Of a stretch of 64,000 nucleotides of DNA, positions 17,311-25,191 are shown piece after piece. The stretch is from Sphaerisporangium sp. TRM90804. GTDB lineage: Bacteria; Actinomycetota; Actinomycetes; Streptosporangiales; Streptosporangiaceae. The position numbers were made by a program, and so were the translations under genes. The stretch is from contig NZ_JARWAC010000028.1 in assembly GCF_029846175.1 (NCBI RefSeq), positions 1 through 64,000 on the forward strand, given 5' to 3'. How positions within the stretch are numbered: the stretch's first letter is position 1; every line of letters starts with the position of its first letter. The notes beneath the pieces were generated by a model. That model ran no database searches, was not told where the DNA came from, and saw only the letters and a list, made by a program, of their open reading frames with translations.

Positions 17311-18021
17311 TCAGGTGCGAGCCGGCTTCCTGGGGGCGCCGGATCTGGGCCGGGAGTCACGCGGGATCGCCGGCGGGGTTCGCCGGGCGTCCTTCTCCGG
17401 TCGGGGCCAGAGCTCGGCGCGCAGGGTGGCGTCGTCGTACCAGAGGGCGGTGGCGACGGCGTTCGTGCCGGCCTGGAGCTGGACGGTGAAGTCGCAGGCC
17501 GGGCCGGGGGTGTCGCGGGGGCAGGCCAGCACGCCGGTTCTGATCATCGAGGCGGCGTGGTAACGGTGGTCGTCCGGCTGGGCGTGGTCCCAGGCGAAGG
17601 GCGTGTCGTCGGGGGCGCCGGGGTGCAGTTCCACCCCGTTGGCCAGAACGCGGGCGCCGCACCAGCCGCCGGCGGGCCCCTTGCAACGGATCTCGGCGTT
17701 CACCCACACGGTGATCATCGACTGCTCTCCCCTGCGCAGGTGGACGTGCACCCGGCCGCAGTCGAGGTCCGTCCACTCGTTGCCTTTGACGGTCTGCGCG
17801 TGGCCGGTGGCGCTGGTCTCGATCTGATGGCCGGCATGCCTCGTCCAGAACCGCCAGCAGCGATCGGCGGGCGCGGCCGCCGGAGGCGGAGGTGAGGGCG
17901 TGGGATCACCGTCCTCCGCCGACGCCCGCGCGGGCGCCCCCGGGAACAGCGAGAAAGGCACGGCCACGAGGACGGCGCACACCGTCGTCAGCGCGTGGCC
18001 GGCCAGAAGGCGCCCGAACAT
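17311..18021 (-). CDS. Secreted hypothetical protein, 236 aa
   Basis: I do not recognise the family. The ATG at 18021 has a strong ribosome binding site (GGGGGAGAC) and starts a signal peptide (about residues 1-32, ending near APARASA). A Pro-rich linker (TPSPPPPAAAPA) follows. The mature region has several cysteines (in DRCWRF, LDCGRV, IRCKG, GGWCGAR, LACPRD and PACDF), enough for disulfides, and many aromatic residues and Thr/Val strands, so an extracellular beta-rich domain is likely. The tail is Pro/Arg-rich. The open frame extends to 18213, but that part has no ribosome binding site. Confidence 0.68.
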   Translation of the reverse strand: MFGRLLAGHALTTVCAVLVAVPFSLFPGAPARASAEDGDPTPSPPPPAAAPADRCWRFWTRHAGHQIETSATGHAQTVKGNEWTDLDCGRVHVHLRRGEQSMITVWVNAEIRCKGPAGGWCGARVLANGVELHPGAPDDTPFAWDHAQPDDHRYHAASMIRTGVLACPRDTPGPACDFTVQLQAGTNAVATALWYDDATLRAELWPRPEKDARRTPPAIPRDSRPRSGAPRKPART

Positions 18022-18222
18022 GTCTCCCCCGAAACAGGCCGATATCGGAGTGCGGAGCAATTCCGCCCCCTTTTTCGGGAACCGCGGACGCCCAGCACCT
18101 GCGCAGCGATCATGCCCTTCGGTGAACCGGCGAAACAGCGAAGAAAGCAGCCGGGAAAGCAACCAGATGGGCGTCTGCCCGCGAAACAGACGTAGGCGGC
18201 GAGCGGCTTCCAAACCAAAGGA

Positions 18223-18254
18223 AAGGGGCGGTCCGGATGGCCGGACCGCCCCTT
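18223..18254 (-). terminator. Rho-independent terminator of the whiB7 operon
   Basis: A perfect 14-bp stem (AAGGGGCGGTCCGG and its complement) has a four-base loop. Read on the minus strand it is followed by TTTCCTTTGGTTT, a T-rich tail. It lies 45 bp after the stop of the small gene at 18299, so it should end transcripts from whiB7 and that gene. Confidence 0.75.
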
Positions 18255-18298
18255 CTCAGTCAGCTGTCAGACGTGTTCCCGTTCAGCGCGGAACAGGC

Positions 18299-18493
18299 TC
18301 AGGCCAGGCGGGCGAGGGCGTGATGCAGGCGCACGGACGCGCGCTCGGCCCGCTTGCGGGCCTTGTGGATTCTCTGCATGCGCAGGATGAGGCGCTGCTC
18401 TTCGGCCTCTTGGTGGAGGGTTCGTATTCGGTCACGAACCAGCTCTTCATTCATATATGGCATGTCGGCGCTCCAGGCGGGAAGAAAGCCCAT
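18299..18493 (-). CDS. Small charged helical protein downstream of whiB7, 64 aa
   Basis: The sequence is one long charged helix, with NEELVRDRIRTLHQEAEEQR followed by alternating Arg/Lys and Ala. It resembles the short Arg/Ala-rich proteins found in many actinobacteria, for which I know no function. The ATG at 18493 has AAGGA nine bases upstream; an ATG a few codons later (MPYMNEE) is possible. It follows whiB7 on the same strand with a 43-bp gap and precedes the terminator at 18223-18254, so it is probably co-transcribed with whiB7. Confidence 0.62.
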   Translation of the reverse strand: MGFLPAWSADMPYMNEELVRDRIRTLHQEAEEQRLILRMQRIHKARKRAERASVRLHHALARLA

Positions 18494-18536
18494 CAGATTT
18501 GTTCCTTTTCTGCTCTCGGGGTTTACCGGCGGATTC

Positions 18537-18806
18537 TCAGGCTGCGACCGGGGTCTTACGGGGACGCCCCCGGGGCCTCTTCTTGGGGACGACGACCCCC
18601 CGGAGGACCAGCTCGCCGCCCCAGACGCCCCACGGCTCCTCGCGCTCCAGCGCGCGGGCCAGGCAGGCCTTCTGGATCGGGCACCCTCCGCAGAGGGCCT
18701 TGGCGAACTCGACGTCCTCGGGAGACTCGGCGAACCACAGGTCTGGGTCGGTACGACATGGAATCTCGGCTTCGTCGACCAGATCCATGATCGCCTCAAC
18801 CGCCAT
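18537..18806 (-). CDS. whiB7: WhiB7-type iron-sulfur transcription factor, 89 aa
   Basis: WhiB7 binds a [4Fe-4S] cluster and the housekeeping sigma factor and activates intrinsic antibiotic resistance genes. Cluster cysteines are C17, C39, C42 and C48 (CGGCPIQKAC). The sigma-interaction turn GVWGGE is at 60-65, and the AT-hook KKRPRGRPRK lies near the C-terminus. The AT-hook separates WhiB7 from other WhiB proteins. The ATG at 18806 has AGGTGACGA upstream, which fixes the start. It stands next to uvrD2/tesB, as whiB7 stands beside uvrD2 in mycobacteria. Expression is probably controlled through the leader and promoter at 18886-19382. Confidence 0.93.
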   Translation of the reverse strand: MAVEAIMDLVDEAEIPCRTDPDLWFAESPEDVEFAKALCGGCPIQKACLARALEREEPWGVWGGELVLRGVVVPKKRPRGRPRKTPVAA

Positions 18807-18885
18807 CTTCGTCACCTTTCTGTCTGAACCGCTAGGTCTGGTCATTCACCTCGTGGGTGGGCGGATATGGCGGCGAAAAACAAGA

Positions 18886-18918
18886 AGGCCGCGGATCCTT
18901 GGTGCGGATCCGCGGCCT
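18886..18918 (-). terminator. Leader terminator/attenuator upstream of whiB7
   Basis: A perfect 13-bp stem (AGGCCGCGGATCC and complement) with a seven-base loop is followed, on the minus strand, by TTCTTGTTTTT. This is a textbook Rho-independent terminator, located 80 bp before the whiB7 start and 19 bp after the leader ORF. A strong terminator inside the leader of whiB7 fits attenuation control: whiB7/wblC genes are known to be induced by ribosome-targeting antibiotics through leader read-through. Confidence 0.8.
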
Positions 18919-18962
18919 GGAGGCTGTGCCAACCGGTCAGGTTATGACCGGTGGCCTCCAGG
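18916..18962 (-). other. Nested hairpin overlapping the leader ORF stop
   Basis: CCTGGAGGC (18916-18924) is complementary to GCCTCCAGG (18954-18962), and inside them ACCGGTCA (18932-18939) pairs with TGACCGGT (18945-18952). The stop codon of the leader ORF lies in the inner stem, and the outer stem shares three bases with the terminator arm at 18916-18918. Ribosomes ending or stalling at the ORF terminus would therefore disturb this structure next to the terminator. Whether it switches the terminator is inference. Confidence 0.55.
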
Positions 18963-19275
18963 GAGGCGGACCCTGCACCCCAGCGTTGGAGGTGCCCGTG
19001 GTCGGGATCTTGGCGTCGCCGAACAGACGGCCGAGCATGGCCGAACGGTCGGAGACGGGGACGGTGGTACGGGTGCCGACAGCAGCGGCCGCCTTGCGCA
19101 TCTGCGCCTGAGTGAAGGCGGTCTTCTCCTGTCGAAGCTTGGCCTCACCATGGACCGTGAGCCCAAGGGCGGCGGTCATGGCGATCGGGGCAGCGCGACG
19201 GATGCCGGTGACCGGAACGTCACACGGGAAGGCGACCGACTGCGTCGCGGGCGTGCCGATATAGGTCAGCTTCAC
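18937..19275 (-). CDS. Leader ORF upstream of whiB7, 112 aa
   Basis: The GTG at 19275 has a strong ribosome binding site (GGGAGGTGA), so translation is likely. The product is Ala/Thr-rich in the middle (MRKAAAAVGTRTTVPVSDRS) and ends in a Pro-rich stretch (QGPPPWRPPVIT). I do not recognise a family, and it has no domain, signal or metal site. The polyproline end sits just before the terminator at 18886-18918, where slowed ribosomes could influence folding. It may be a regulatory upstream ORF, an ordinary small gene, or both. A shorter uORF within the leader cannot be excluded. Confidence 0.55.
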   Translation of the reverse strand: MKLTYIGTPATQSVAFPCDVPVTGIRRAAPIAMTAALGLTVHGEAKLRQEKTAFTQAQMRKAAAAVGTRTTVPVSDRSAMLGRLFGDAKIPTTGTSNAGVQGPPPWRPPVIT

Positions 19276-19341
19276 AGGGGGTCACCTCCCAAGGTGTTCG
19301 ATGGGGCCGGACATACGGATCGTCCGACCGGCTTGTGCACG

Positions 19342-19382
19342 ACTCTAAACGGGGAGCCGGGAACCCGGCAACATATTTTCTA
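19342..19382 (-). promoter_or_regulatory. Candidate WhiB7-dependent promoter
   Basis: Read on the minus strand: an AT-rich block (TAGAAAATATG, 19372-19382), a -35 TTGCCG (19366-19371), an 18-bp spacer and a -10 TAGAGT (19342-19347). An AT-rich element immediately upstream of the -35 is the known arrangement of WhiB7-activated promoters, where the AT-hook contacts the minor groove. It would drive a leader of about 530 nt through the ORF and attenuator to whiB7, consistent with autoregulation. Confidence 0.6.
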
Positions 19383-19391
19383 CCTGCGATT

Positions 19392-20264
19392 TCACGGATT
19401 CGCTACACGGATCATGCACTCCTGCACCACCGAGACCGTCAGGTCACCCGAGGCGGTGAACATCTGCCCGCGGGCGAGCCCCCGGGCGTTGCCCGACCAG
19501 GGCGACTCCTGGGCGTACAGCACCCAGTCGTCCACCCGCAGCGGCCGGTGGAACCACATGGCGTGGTCGAGGGAGGCGCCGACGATGTTCGAGGCGCCCC
19601 ACGCCAGGCCGTGCGACAACAGCACGGTGTCCACCAGGGTGTAGTCGGAGGCGTAGGCGGCCAGCACGACGTGCAGCAGCGGGTCGTCCGGCAGGTCGGC
19701 GTCGTAGCGGAACCACACCTGCGTCTCGGAGGTGCGCAGCGAGGGGTCGCCGACGGCCTCCCAGGTGAGCGGGGTGACATAACGCAGGTCGGCCGGGCGG
19801 GGCCTGGACAGCCACTCGCGCCACGGCTCGACGTCGCCCACCAGCGCGCGCATGCGGTCGCGGAACAGCGGGATGCTCTCGGGGTCGGGCACCTGCGGCA
19901 TCGTGGCCGCCTGGTGGGTGACGCCCTCCTCGGCCGCGTGGAAGGACGCGGACATCGTGAAGATGGCCTTGCCGTGCTGGATGGCCACCACCCGGCGGGT
20001 CGTGAACGACCGCCCGTCGCGCACCCGCTCGACGTTGTAGACGATCGGGATCGCCGGGTCGCCGGGCCGGATGAAGTAGGCGTGCAGGGAATGGACCCAG
20101 CGGTCGGCCGGCACGGTGCGCCCCGCCGCGACCAGCGCCTGGGCGGCCACCTGACCGCCGAAGACCCGCTGGATGCGCTCCTCGGGGCTGCGGCCCCGGA
20201 AGATGTCGTTCTCGATCTGCTCCAGATCGAGCAGATCGAGAACCTCCTTGAGCGCCTCGTTCAC
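19392..20264 (-). CDS. tesB: Acyl-CoA thioesterase II (TesB), 290 aa
   Basis: TesB hydrolyses acyl-CoA to free fatty acid and CoA with a double hot-dog fold. Both repeats are visible: the N-terminal half with FGGQVAAQALVAAGRTVP and HSLHAYFIRPGD, and the C-terminal half with ASDYTLVDTVLL, DHAMWFHRPLR and SPWSGNARGLARGQ. Length is normal. GTG start at 20264 with AGGGGAAGTGAC upstream; it overlaps the uvrD2 stop by four bases (GTGA), so it is the second gene of a uvrD2-tesB operon. Any functional link to the helicase is not obvious. Confidence 0.92.
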   Translation of the reverse strand: MNEALKEVLDLLDLEQIENDIFRGRSPEERIQRVFGGQVAAQALVAAGRTVPADRWVHSLHAYFIRPGDPAIPIVYNVERVRDGRSFTTRRVVAIQHGKAIFTMSASFHAAEEGVTHQAATMPQVPDPESIPLFRDRMRALVGDVEPWREWLSRPRPADLRYVTPLTWEAVGDPSLRTSETQVWFRYDADLPDDPLLHVVLAAYASDYTLVDTVLLSHGLAWGASNIVGASLDHAMWFHRPLRVDDWVLYAQESPWSGNARGLARGQMFTASGDLTVSVVQECMIRVANP

Positions 20265-22324
20265 GTCACTTCCCCTCCGCGGCAGATGCTGAGCACGGCC
20301 TCGCCGTACCGCTCGAACTTCACTCGGCCGATGCCGGCGATCGCCAGCAGGTCCTCCTCGGTGATGGGAACCCGTTCGGCCATGGCCTGGAGCGTAACGT
20401 CTGTGAACACCACATAGGCGGGCACCTTGCCCTCCTTGGCCGCGGACGTGCGCCAGACCTTGAGGCGTTCGAGCAGGCCCTCGTCGTAGTCGGCGGGACA
20501 GGTGGCGCAGCGGCCGAGCTTCTGCTCGGCGGCGGCCGTCAGCGTCTTGGCGCAGACCCGGCAGTGGATGGGCGTCGCGACGCGCACCTGCCCGGCGCGC
20601 CGGTCGCGGGAGGGCGCCGCGCGGCCGGCCCCGGAGGCGGCGCCGGTGAGGCCGTCGAGGAAGCGTGACGGCCTGCGCGCCTTGCGCCCGCCCGGCGACC
20701 GGGCGAGCGCCCACGACACGTGCAGGTGGACGCGGGCCCGCGTGACGCCGACGTAGAGCAGCCGGCGTTCCTCCTCCACCTGCTCGGGGCTCTCGGCGTA
20801 GATGATCGGCAGCATGCCGTCGGTGAGGCCGACCAGGAAGACGGCGTCCCATTCGAGGCCCTTGGCCGCGTGCAGCGAGCCGAGCGTGACGCCGTCGATG
20901 GGCGGCGCGTGCTGCTCGGTGGCCCGGCGCTCCAGCTCGGCGACCAGCGCCGGGAGGTCGCCCCCTTCGGCGGCCAGGTCTTCGGCCAGCTCGGCCAGCG
21001 CCCGCAGCGACTCCCAGCGCTCGCGGGCCGTGCCCCCGGACGGCGGCTCGGCCGTCAGCCCGATGCCGCCCAGGATGTCGTGCACCGCCTGCGCCAGCGG
21101 CTCCTGGTCGTTGGCCGAGCGGGCCGCGCCCCGGAGCAGCACGACGGCCTGCCGCACCTCGGGACGCTCGAAGAACCGCTCGGCGCCGCGCAGAAGGTAG
21201 GGGAGGCCGGCCTGGGCGAACGCCTGCTCGTACGCCTCGGACTGGGCGTTGACGCGGTACAGCACCGCGATCTCGCGCGCGGGCACGCCCCGGGAGAGCA
21301 GCTCCTTGACCCGCCGGACGACCGTCTGGGCCTCGGCGGCCTCGTCGTCGCACTCGGCGAACACCGGCGCCGGGCCGTCGGGGCGCTGGGCGACCAGCTC
21401 CAGCCGGTGCGGCGTGCGCGCCTTGGCCAGCACGTCGTTGGCCAGGCCGACGACCTGCGGGGTGGAACGGTAGTCGCGCACCAGCCGCACGACCGTGGCC
21501 GTGGGGTGCTCGACGGCGAAGCCGGTGAGGTAGCGCGGTGTCGCGCCGCTGAAGGAGTAGATCGTCTGGTTGGGGTCGCCGACCACGCACAGGTCGTCAC
21601 GGCCGCCGAGCCAGGTGTCGAGCAGCAGCTTCTGCAGGGGGTTGACGTCCTGGTACTCGTCGACCACGAAGTAGCGGTACTGCTGGCGGATCTGGTTCGC
21701 GACCTCCTGGTGCTCGGTCATCACCGCGGCGGTGAGCTCCAGGATCGTCTCGAAGTCGACGAGGTGGCGCTCGCGCCGGAGCGCCTCGTACCCCTCGAAG
21801 AGGCGGCCGACCTCCTCGGCGGGGATGGGAGGGGTGCGGCCGGCCTTGACGGCGAGGGCCGGGTAGTCCTCCGGGGAGACCTGCGTCACCTTGGCCCACT
21901 CGATCTCGGCGGCGACGTCGCGCAGCTCGCCGCGGTCGGGGTTGCGCCGGACGGCCCGGGCCGCCTCCACCAGCAGCGGCAGCTTGGACTCCACCACCCG
22001 CGGCGGCTCGCCGCCGATGACACGCGGCCAGAAGTAGGTGAGCTGGCGCAGCGCCGCGGCGTGGAAGGTGCGGGCCTGGACGCCGTGGACGCCGAGCCCG
22101 CGCAGCCGCTGCTTCAGCTCGCCCGCGGCCCGGGTGGTGAACGTCACCGCGAGCACGCTCTGCGCGTCGACGACGCCGGTGCGGACGGCGTGCGCGACGC
22201 GGTGCGTGATGGCCCGGGTCTTGCCGGTGCCGGCCCCGGCGAGCACGCACACCGGCCCCCGCACCGCCTCGGCGACCTCGCGTTGTTCCGGGTCGAGCCC
22301 TGCGAGAGCGTCTTCGGGCTCCAA
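20261..22324 (-). CDS. uvrD2: UvrD2-type superfamily 1 DNA helicase with HRDC domain, 687 aa
   Basis: An SF1A 3'-5' helicase. Walker A is GAGTGKT at residues 30-36, motif II is VVDEYQDVN, motif III is QTIYSFSGA and motif VI is YVGVTRARVH. The UvrD2 hallmarks follow: a tetracysteine segment (CRVC, then CATC) and a C-terminal HRDC domain with LLAIAGIGRVKFERYG. This matches mycobacterial UvrD2 (Rv3198c). The TTG at 22324 is supported by GGAGG five bases upstream. It is divergent from the secreted hydrolase and translationally coupled to tesB. Confidence 0.95.
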   Translation of the reverse strand: MEPEDALAGLDPEQREVAEAVRGPVCVLAGAGTGKTRAITHRVAHAVRTGVVDAQSVLAVTFTTRAAGELKQRLRGLGVHGVQARTFHAAALRQLTYFWPRVIGGEPPRVVESKLPLLVEAARAVRRNPDRGELRDVAAEIEWAKVTQVSPEDYPALAVKAGRTPPIPAEEVGRLFEGYEALRRERHLVDFETILELTAAVMTEHQEVANQIRQQYRYFVVDEYQDVNPLQKLLLDTWLGGRDDLCVVGDPNQTIYSFSGATPRYLTGFAVEHPTATVVRLVRDYRSTPQVVGLANDVLAKARTPHRLELVAQRPDGPAPVFAECDDEAAEAQTVVRRVKELLSRGVPAREIAVLYRVNAQSEAYEQAFAQAGLPYLLRGAERFFERPEVRQAVVLLRGAARSANDQEPLAQAVHDILGGIGLTAEPPSGGTARERWESLRALAELAEDLAAEGGDLPALVAELERRATEQHAPPIDGVTLGSLHAAKGLEWDAVFLVGLTDGMLPIIYAESPEQVEEERRLLYVGVTRARVHLHVSWALARSPGGRKARRPSRFLDGLTGAASGAGRAAPSRDRRAGQVRVATPIHCRVCAKTLTAAAEQKLGRCATCPADYDEGLLERLKVWRTSAAKEGKVPAYVVFTDVTLQAMAERVPITEEDLLAIAGIGRVKFERYGEAVLSICRGGEVT

Positions 22325-22461
22325 CTCGCCTCCTACCGTGCGATGCGGACAGGTGTGCCATCATCCTTCCAGCACCACACCACGAACGTCGCGTCGCGTA
22401 TGCACCAGGGGTCGGTTTGCCCCACAATGGGGCTCGTGATTCCGGGGAAGGGAACAGATCA

Positions 22462-23466
22462 GTGAGACGTGCGGCAACGGTGGGTGCGCTCGCGCTGGCC
22501 GCCGTCCTTCTCACTCCGGCCGCGGCGATGCCGGCCGGCACCGACACCGACGCGGCGGCACCGGTCCCCGTGGCCTCGCCCACGGCGGCGCCCCCGCCCG
22601 ACGACCCGCTCGCCTCCACCGTCGTGCGCACGTTCTCCTACGGCAAGAAGACCCGCCAGCGCATGGAGGCGTGGTGGCAGCCCGGCACCGCGCGCAAGCC
22701 GGGCGTGTTCGTCCTGCACGGCGGCTGGTGGAGCGGCGGCGACAAGAAGTACATGACCGAGGTCAGCCGCTCGTACGCCCAGCTCGGCTACACGGTCTTC
22801 AACCTCAACTACCGCCTCTCGCAGGACGCCGCGTGGCCCGCGCAGCGCAACGACACGCTCGCCGCGATCGCCGCCGCCCGCAGGCACGCCGACTACTTCT
22901 CCTTCGACCCCGACCGCTACGTCCTCATCGGGTTCTCGGCCGGCGGCCACATCGCCACCTCCGTCGGCACCTACAAGGACGGCCTGCGCGGCCTGCGGGG
23001 CGTCGTCGGCATCTCCCCGGTCGTCTCCCCGCTCACCGCCTACTCCGACGGCGACGACGGCGCCGACCCCGAGCAGCGCAAGCTCCGCCAGGCCGCCGTC
23101 GCGCTCGCGGGCGGATGCCGTCCGACCGGCGCCTGCGCGCGTGTCTGGTCGAGCATGGAAGTGCCCTGGCACGCGAGCCGGCGCGACGCGCCGGTGCTGA
23201 GCGTGCACTCCGCCGACGAGTTCGTCCCCGCCTACCACAGCGAGCTGCTGAAGAACGAGCTCAATCAGGTGGGGGTGGCCATGAACGTGCGGGTGGTGCC
23301 GGGGTTCTACCACAGCTCCCCGCTGTACCGGGAGCCCGGCGTGGCGGCGGGCGTCCAGGAGTGGGTGGCCGCCAAGCTGGCGGCGCCCGCGCCCCAGGCC
23401 CGGCAGCCGGAGCGCAAGCCGGCCGGCGCGCATCTGCCGACCCTGCGCAGGGTCGGCACCCTTTAG
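22462..23466 (+). CDS. Secreted alpha/beta hydrolase (carboxylesterase type), 334 aa
   Basis: A signal peptide (about residues 1-25, VRRAATVGALALAAVLLTPA) is followed by a Pro/Ala linker and an alpha/beta hydrolase domain. The oxyanion segment is HGGWWSGG, the nucleophile elbow GFSAGGH, the acid probably the Asp of SADEFVP, and the catalytic His is in FYHSSPL, which together resemble the hormone-sensitive-lipase/esterase group. The Pro/Arg tail is probably unstructured. I used the GTG at 22462; an ATG at 22417 is in frame but would spoil the signal peptide. It sits between uvrD2 and mycoredoxin, a position without a counterpart in mycobacteria as I recall. Substrate unknown. Confidence 0.85.
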   Translation: MRRAATVGALALAAVLLTPAAAMPAGTDTDAAAPVPVASPTAAPPPDDPLASTVVRTFSYGKKTRQRMEAWWQPGTARKPGVFVLHGGWWSGGDKKYMTEVSRSYAQLGYTVFNLNYRLSQDAAWPAQRNDTLAAIAAARRHADYFSFDPDRYVLIGFSAGGHIATSVGTYKDGLRGLRGVVGISPVVSPLTAYSDGDDGADPEQRKLRQAAVALAGGCRPTGACARVWSSMEVPWHASRRDAPVLSVHSADEFVPAYHSELLKNELNQVGVAMNVRVVPGFYHSSPLYREPGVAAGVQEWVAAKLAAPAPQARQPERKPAGAHLPTLRRVGTL

Positions 23467-23587
23467 GTCCCCGGCACGCCGCCCTGGGGGCCCGGGCGCG
23501 CGGCGTTCGCGGGGAACACGAGACATTCTCGTAGTGTTTCCACGTAGTGCTATGCCATCCGGAGGACGCGAAGGGATAGATCACGCT

Positions 23588-23833
23588 ATGGCGCTCAAGG
23601 TGTACACCACAAGCTGGTGCGGTCCGTGCAGGCGGCTGAAGAGCCAGCTCTCGCGGGAGGGGATCGCCTATGACGAGATCGACATCGAGTCCGACCCCCG
23701 CGCCGCCGCGTTCGTGGAAAGCGTCAACGGCGGCAACCAGGTCGTCCCGACCGTGGTGCTGGAGGACGGCACCGCGCTGACCAACCCCTCCGTCATCCGC
23801 CTCAAGCAGCTCCTGTCACGCGCCGAGGCGTAG
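23588..23833 (+). CDS. Mycoredoxin/glutaredoxin-family protein, 81 aa
   Basis: A small thioredoxin-fold oxidoreductase with its active site at residues 11-14. The motif reads CGPC, whereas mycoredoxin-1 of mycobacteria has CGYC. The rest agrees with mycoredoxin: VPTVVLEDG (cis-Pro loop), TNPSVIRLKQLL, and the position between uvrD2 and nudC as with Rv3198A. It would reduce mixed disulfides with mycothiol. The ATG at 23588 starts the canonical MALKVYTTSWC. The preceding AAGGGA is rather distant. A hairpin terminator follows the stop. Confidence 0.88.
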   Translation: MALKVYTTSWCGPCRRLKSQLSREGIAYDEIDIESDPRAAAFVESVNGGNQVVPTVVLEDGTALTNPSVIRLKQLLSRAEA

Positions 23834-23848
23834 AAGCGGGGAACGGAG

Positions 23849-23875
23849 ACGGCGGGCCACGTGGCGGCCCGCCGT
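23849..23875. terminator. Convergent hairpin terminator
   Basis: ACGGCGGGCC and GGCCCGCCGT form a perfect 10-bp stem with a seven-base loop, between the stop of the mycoredoxin gene (plus) and the stop of nudC (minus). There is no strong T run, which is common in high-GC actinobacteria. Confidence 0.6.
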
Positions 23876-23900
23876 TCGCGTGCCGGGAGACGCCCGCGGG

Positions 23901-24986
23901 TCACCAGTCGCCGGTGAGCGGGGAGCCGTACCAGGTCTCGATGAGGCGCCGGGCGATGGAGACGCCCGGGGGCAGGCGGATCTCGCCGCTCTCGACGGCG
24001 GCGCGCAGCTCTTCGCGGGTCACCCACATCGCCTCGGCGATCTCGTCGCCGTCGAGCGTGATGCGCGTGGACGTCGCCTCGGCGAAGAAGCCGAGCATCA
24101 GGCTGCGCGGGAACGGCCAGGGCTGGCTGCCGAGGTAGCGGGTGGCGGCGACGGTGACGCCGACCTCCTCCAGGACCTCTCTGGCGACGGCCTGCTCCAG
24201 CGACTCCCCGGACTCCACGAACCCGGCGAGCACCGAGAACCGGCCCTCGGGCCACTGCGGGCCGCGGGCCAGCAGGCAGCGGTCGTCGGCGTCGCGCACC
24301 AGCATGATCACCGCCGGGTCGACCCGGGGGAAGTGCTGGCTGCCGTCGTCGGGGCAGACCCGCATGTGGCCGCCGGCGACGACGGTCGTGCGGGCCCCGC
24401 ACCTCGGGCAGTGCTCGTGGGTGGTGTGCCAGGCCTCCAGGGCCACGGCGTTGACCAGCAGGCCGGCGTCGCGGTCGCCGAGCGCCGCGCCCGCCCTGCG
24501 CAGCCCCTCGGCCGCGATGTCGGCCCAGTCGGGGACGTCCTGGACGGCTTCGGCCACCTCGGTCTCGCCCTGCGGCGGCACGACTCCCGCGCCGGCGACG
24601 GCAGCGGCGACCCGCGCGTCCGGCGACGCGGCCCGGCCGTCCCGCGCGCCGGGCGCGGCCTCGGCGACCTCGGTGCCGGGCGCGGTGGGGTTCAGCGGGC
24701 CGTCCACGGCGACGGCGAAGTAGGCGACGCCCTCGGGGTCGACGCCGAGCAGGTAGCGCTCCCCGGGCGGTGTCTGGTGCGGCGCGAGGAACACGAGCTC
24801 GGCGGTGTCGTCGTGCCGCCGGACCAGCGTGTGACCGTCGCCGACGAGCAGGACGCGGGTCGCGGGGTCGGCCCAGGCGGTCTTGAGCCAGGCCTCGTCG
24901 GTGCGGTGGACGGCCGAGCGGTCGACGCCGCCGCGCGCCAGGAGCAGGGGACCCAGCAGCCCTTCGCCTCGCCGGCTCTCCGCCAC
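23901..24986 (-). CDS. nudC: NAD(+) diphosphatase / NAD-RNA decapping Nudix enzyme NudC, 361 aa
   Basis: NudC cleaves NADH and NAD caps on RNA. A zinc-ribbon region (CPRCG, then VCPDDG) has three of the four classical cysteines; the fourth position is Asp, as I recall for other actinobacterial homologues. It precedes a complete Nudix box (GFVESGESLEQAVAREVLEE) and the NudC signature SQPWPFPRSLMLGF. A Pro/Ala/Gly-rich insertion (about residues 105-150) makes it longer than the usual 310 aa. I chose the GTG at 24986, since GGAGGAGG lies six bases upstream. The siderophore operon starts divergently about 205 bp away. Confidence 0.93.
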   Translation of the reverse strand: MAESRRGEGLLGPLLLARGGVDRSAVHRTDEAWLKTAWADPATRVLLVGDGHTLVRRHDDTAELVFLAPHQTPPGERYLLGVDPEGVAYFAVAVDGPLNPTAPGTEVAEAAPGARDGRAASPDARVAAAVAGAGVVPPQGETEVAEAVQDVPDWADIAAEGLRRAGAALGDRDAGLLVNAVALEAWHTTHEHCPRCGARTTVVAGGHMRVCPDDGSQHFPRVDPAVIMLVRDADDRCLLARGPQWPEGRFSVLAGFVESGESLEQAVAREVLEEVGVTVAATRYLGSQPWPFPRSLMLGFFAEATSTRITLDGDEIAEAMWVTREELRAAVESGEIRLPPGVSIARRLIETWYGSPLTGDW

Positions 24987-25155
24987 GCGCGCCTCCTCCT
25001 CGTTTCGGTCGCCCATCCTATGTCGCGCCGTACGGCGCCCCATACGCCCCTCGGCACCACGCCTGGTAAAGGCGACACCGCCGACAACACGGACTTTCCC
25101 CACGATTAGCATCTCAGGCAGCGGGCTGACCTCCCGGCGGCTAGGATTCCACCGG

Positions 25156-25174
25156 TTAGGTTAGCCTTACCTGA
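25156..25174 (+). promoter_or_regulatory. Iron box (IdeR/DmdR1 operator) of the siderophore operon
   Basis: TTAGGTTAGCCTTACCTGA matches the 19-bp IdeR/DmdR consensus TTAGGTTAGGCTAACCTAA at 16 positions by my count. It lies 17 bp before the start of the first siderophore gene, with a TAGGAT hexamer (25142-25147) just upstream as a possible -10. Iron-loaded repressor bound here would silence the operon; it should open under iron starvation. Confidence 0.85.
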
Positions 25175-25191
25175 TCCGGGGGTGCTCTGGC

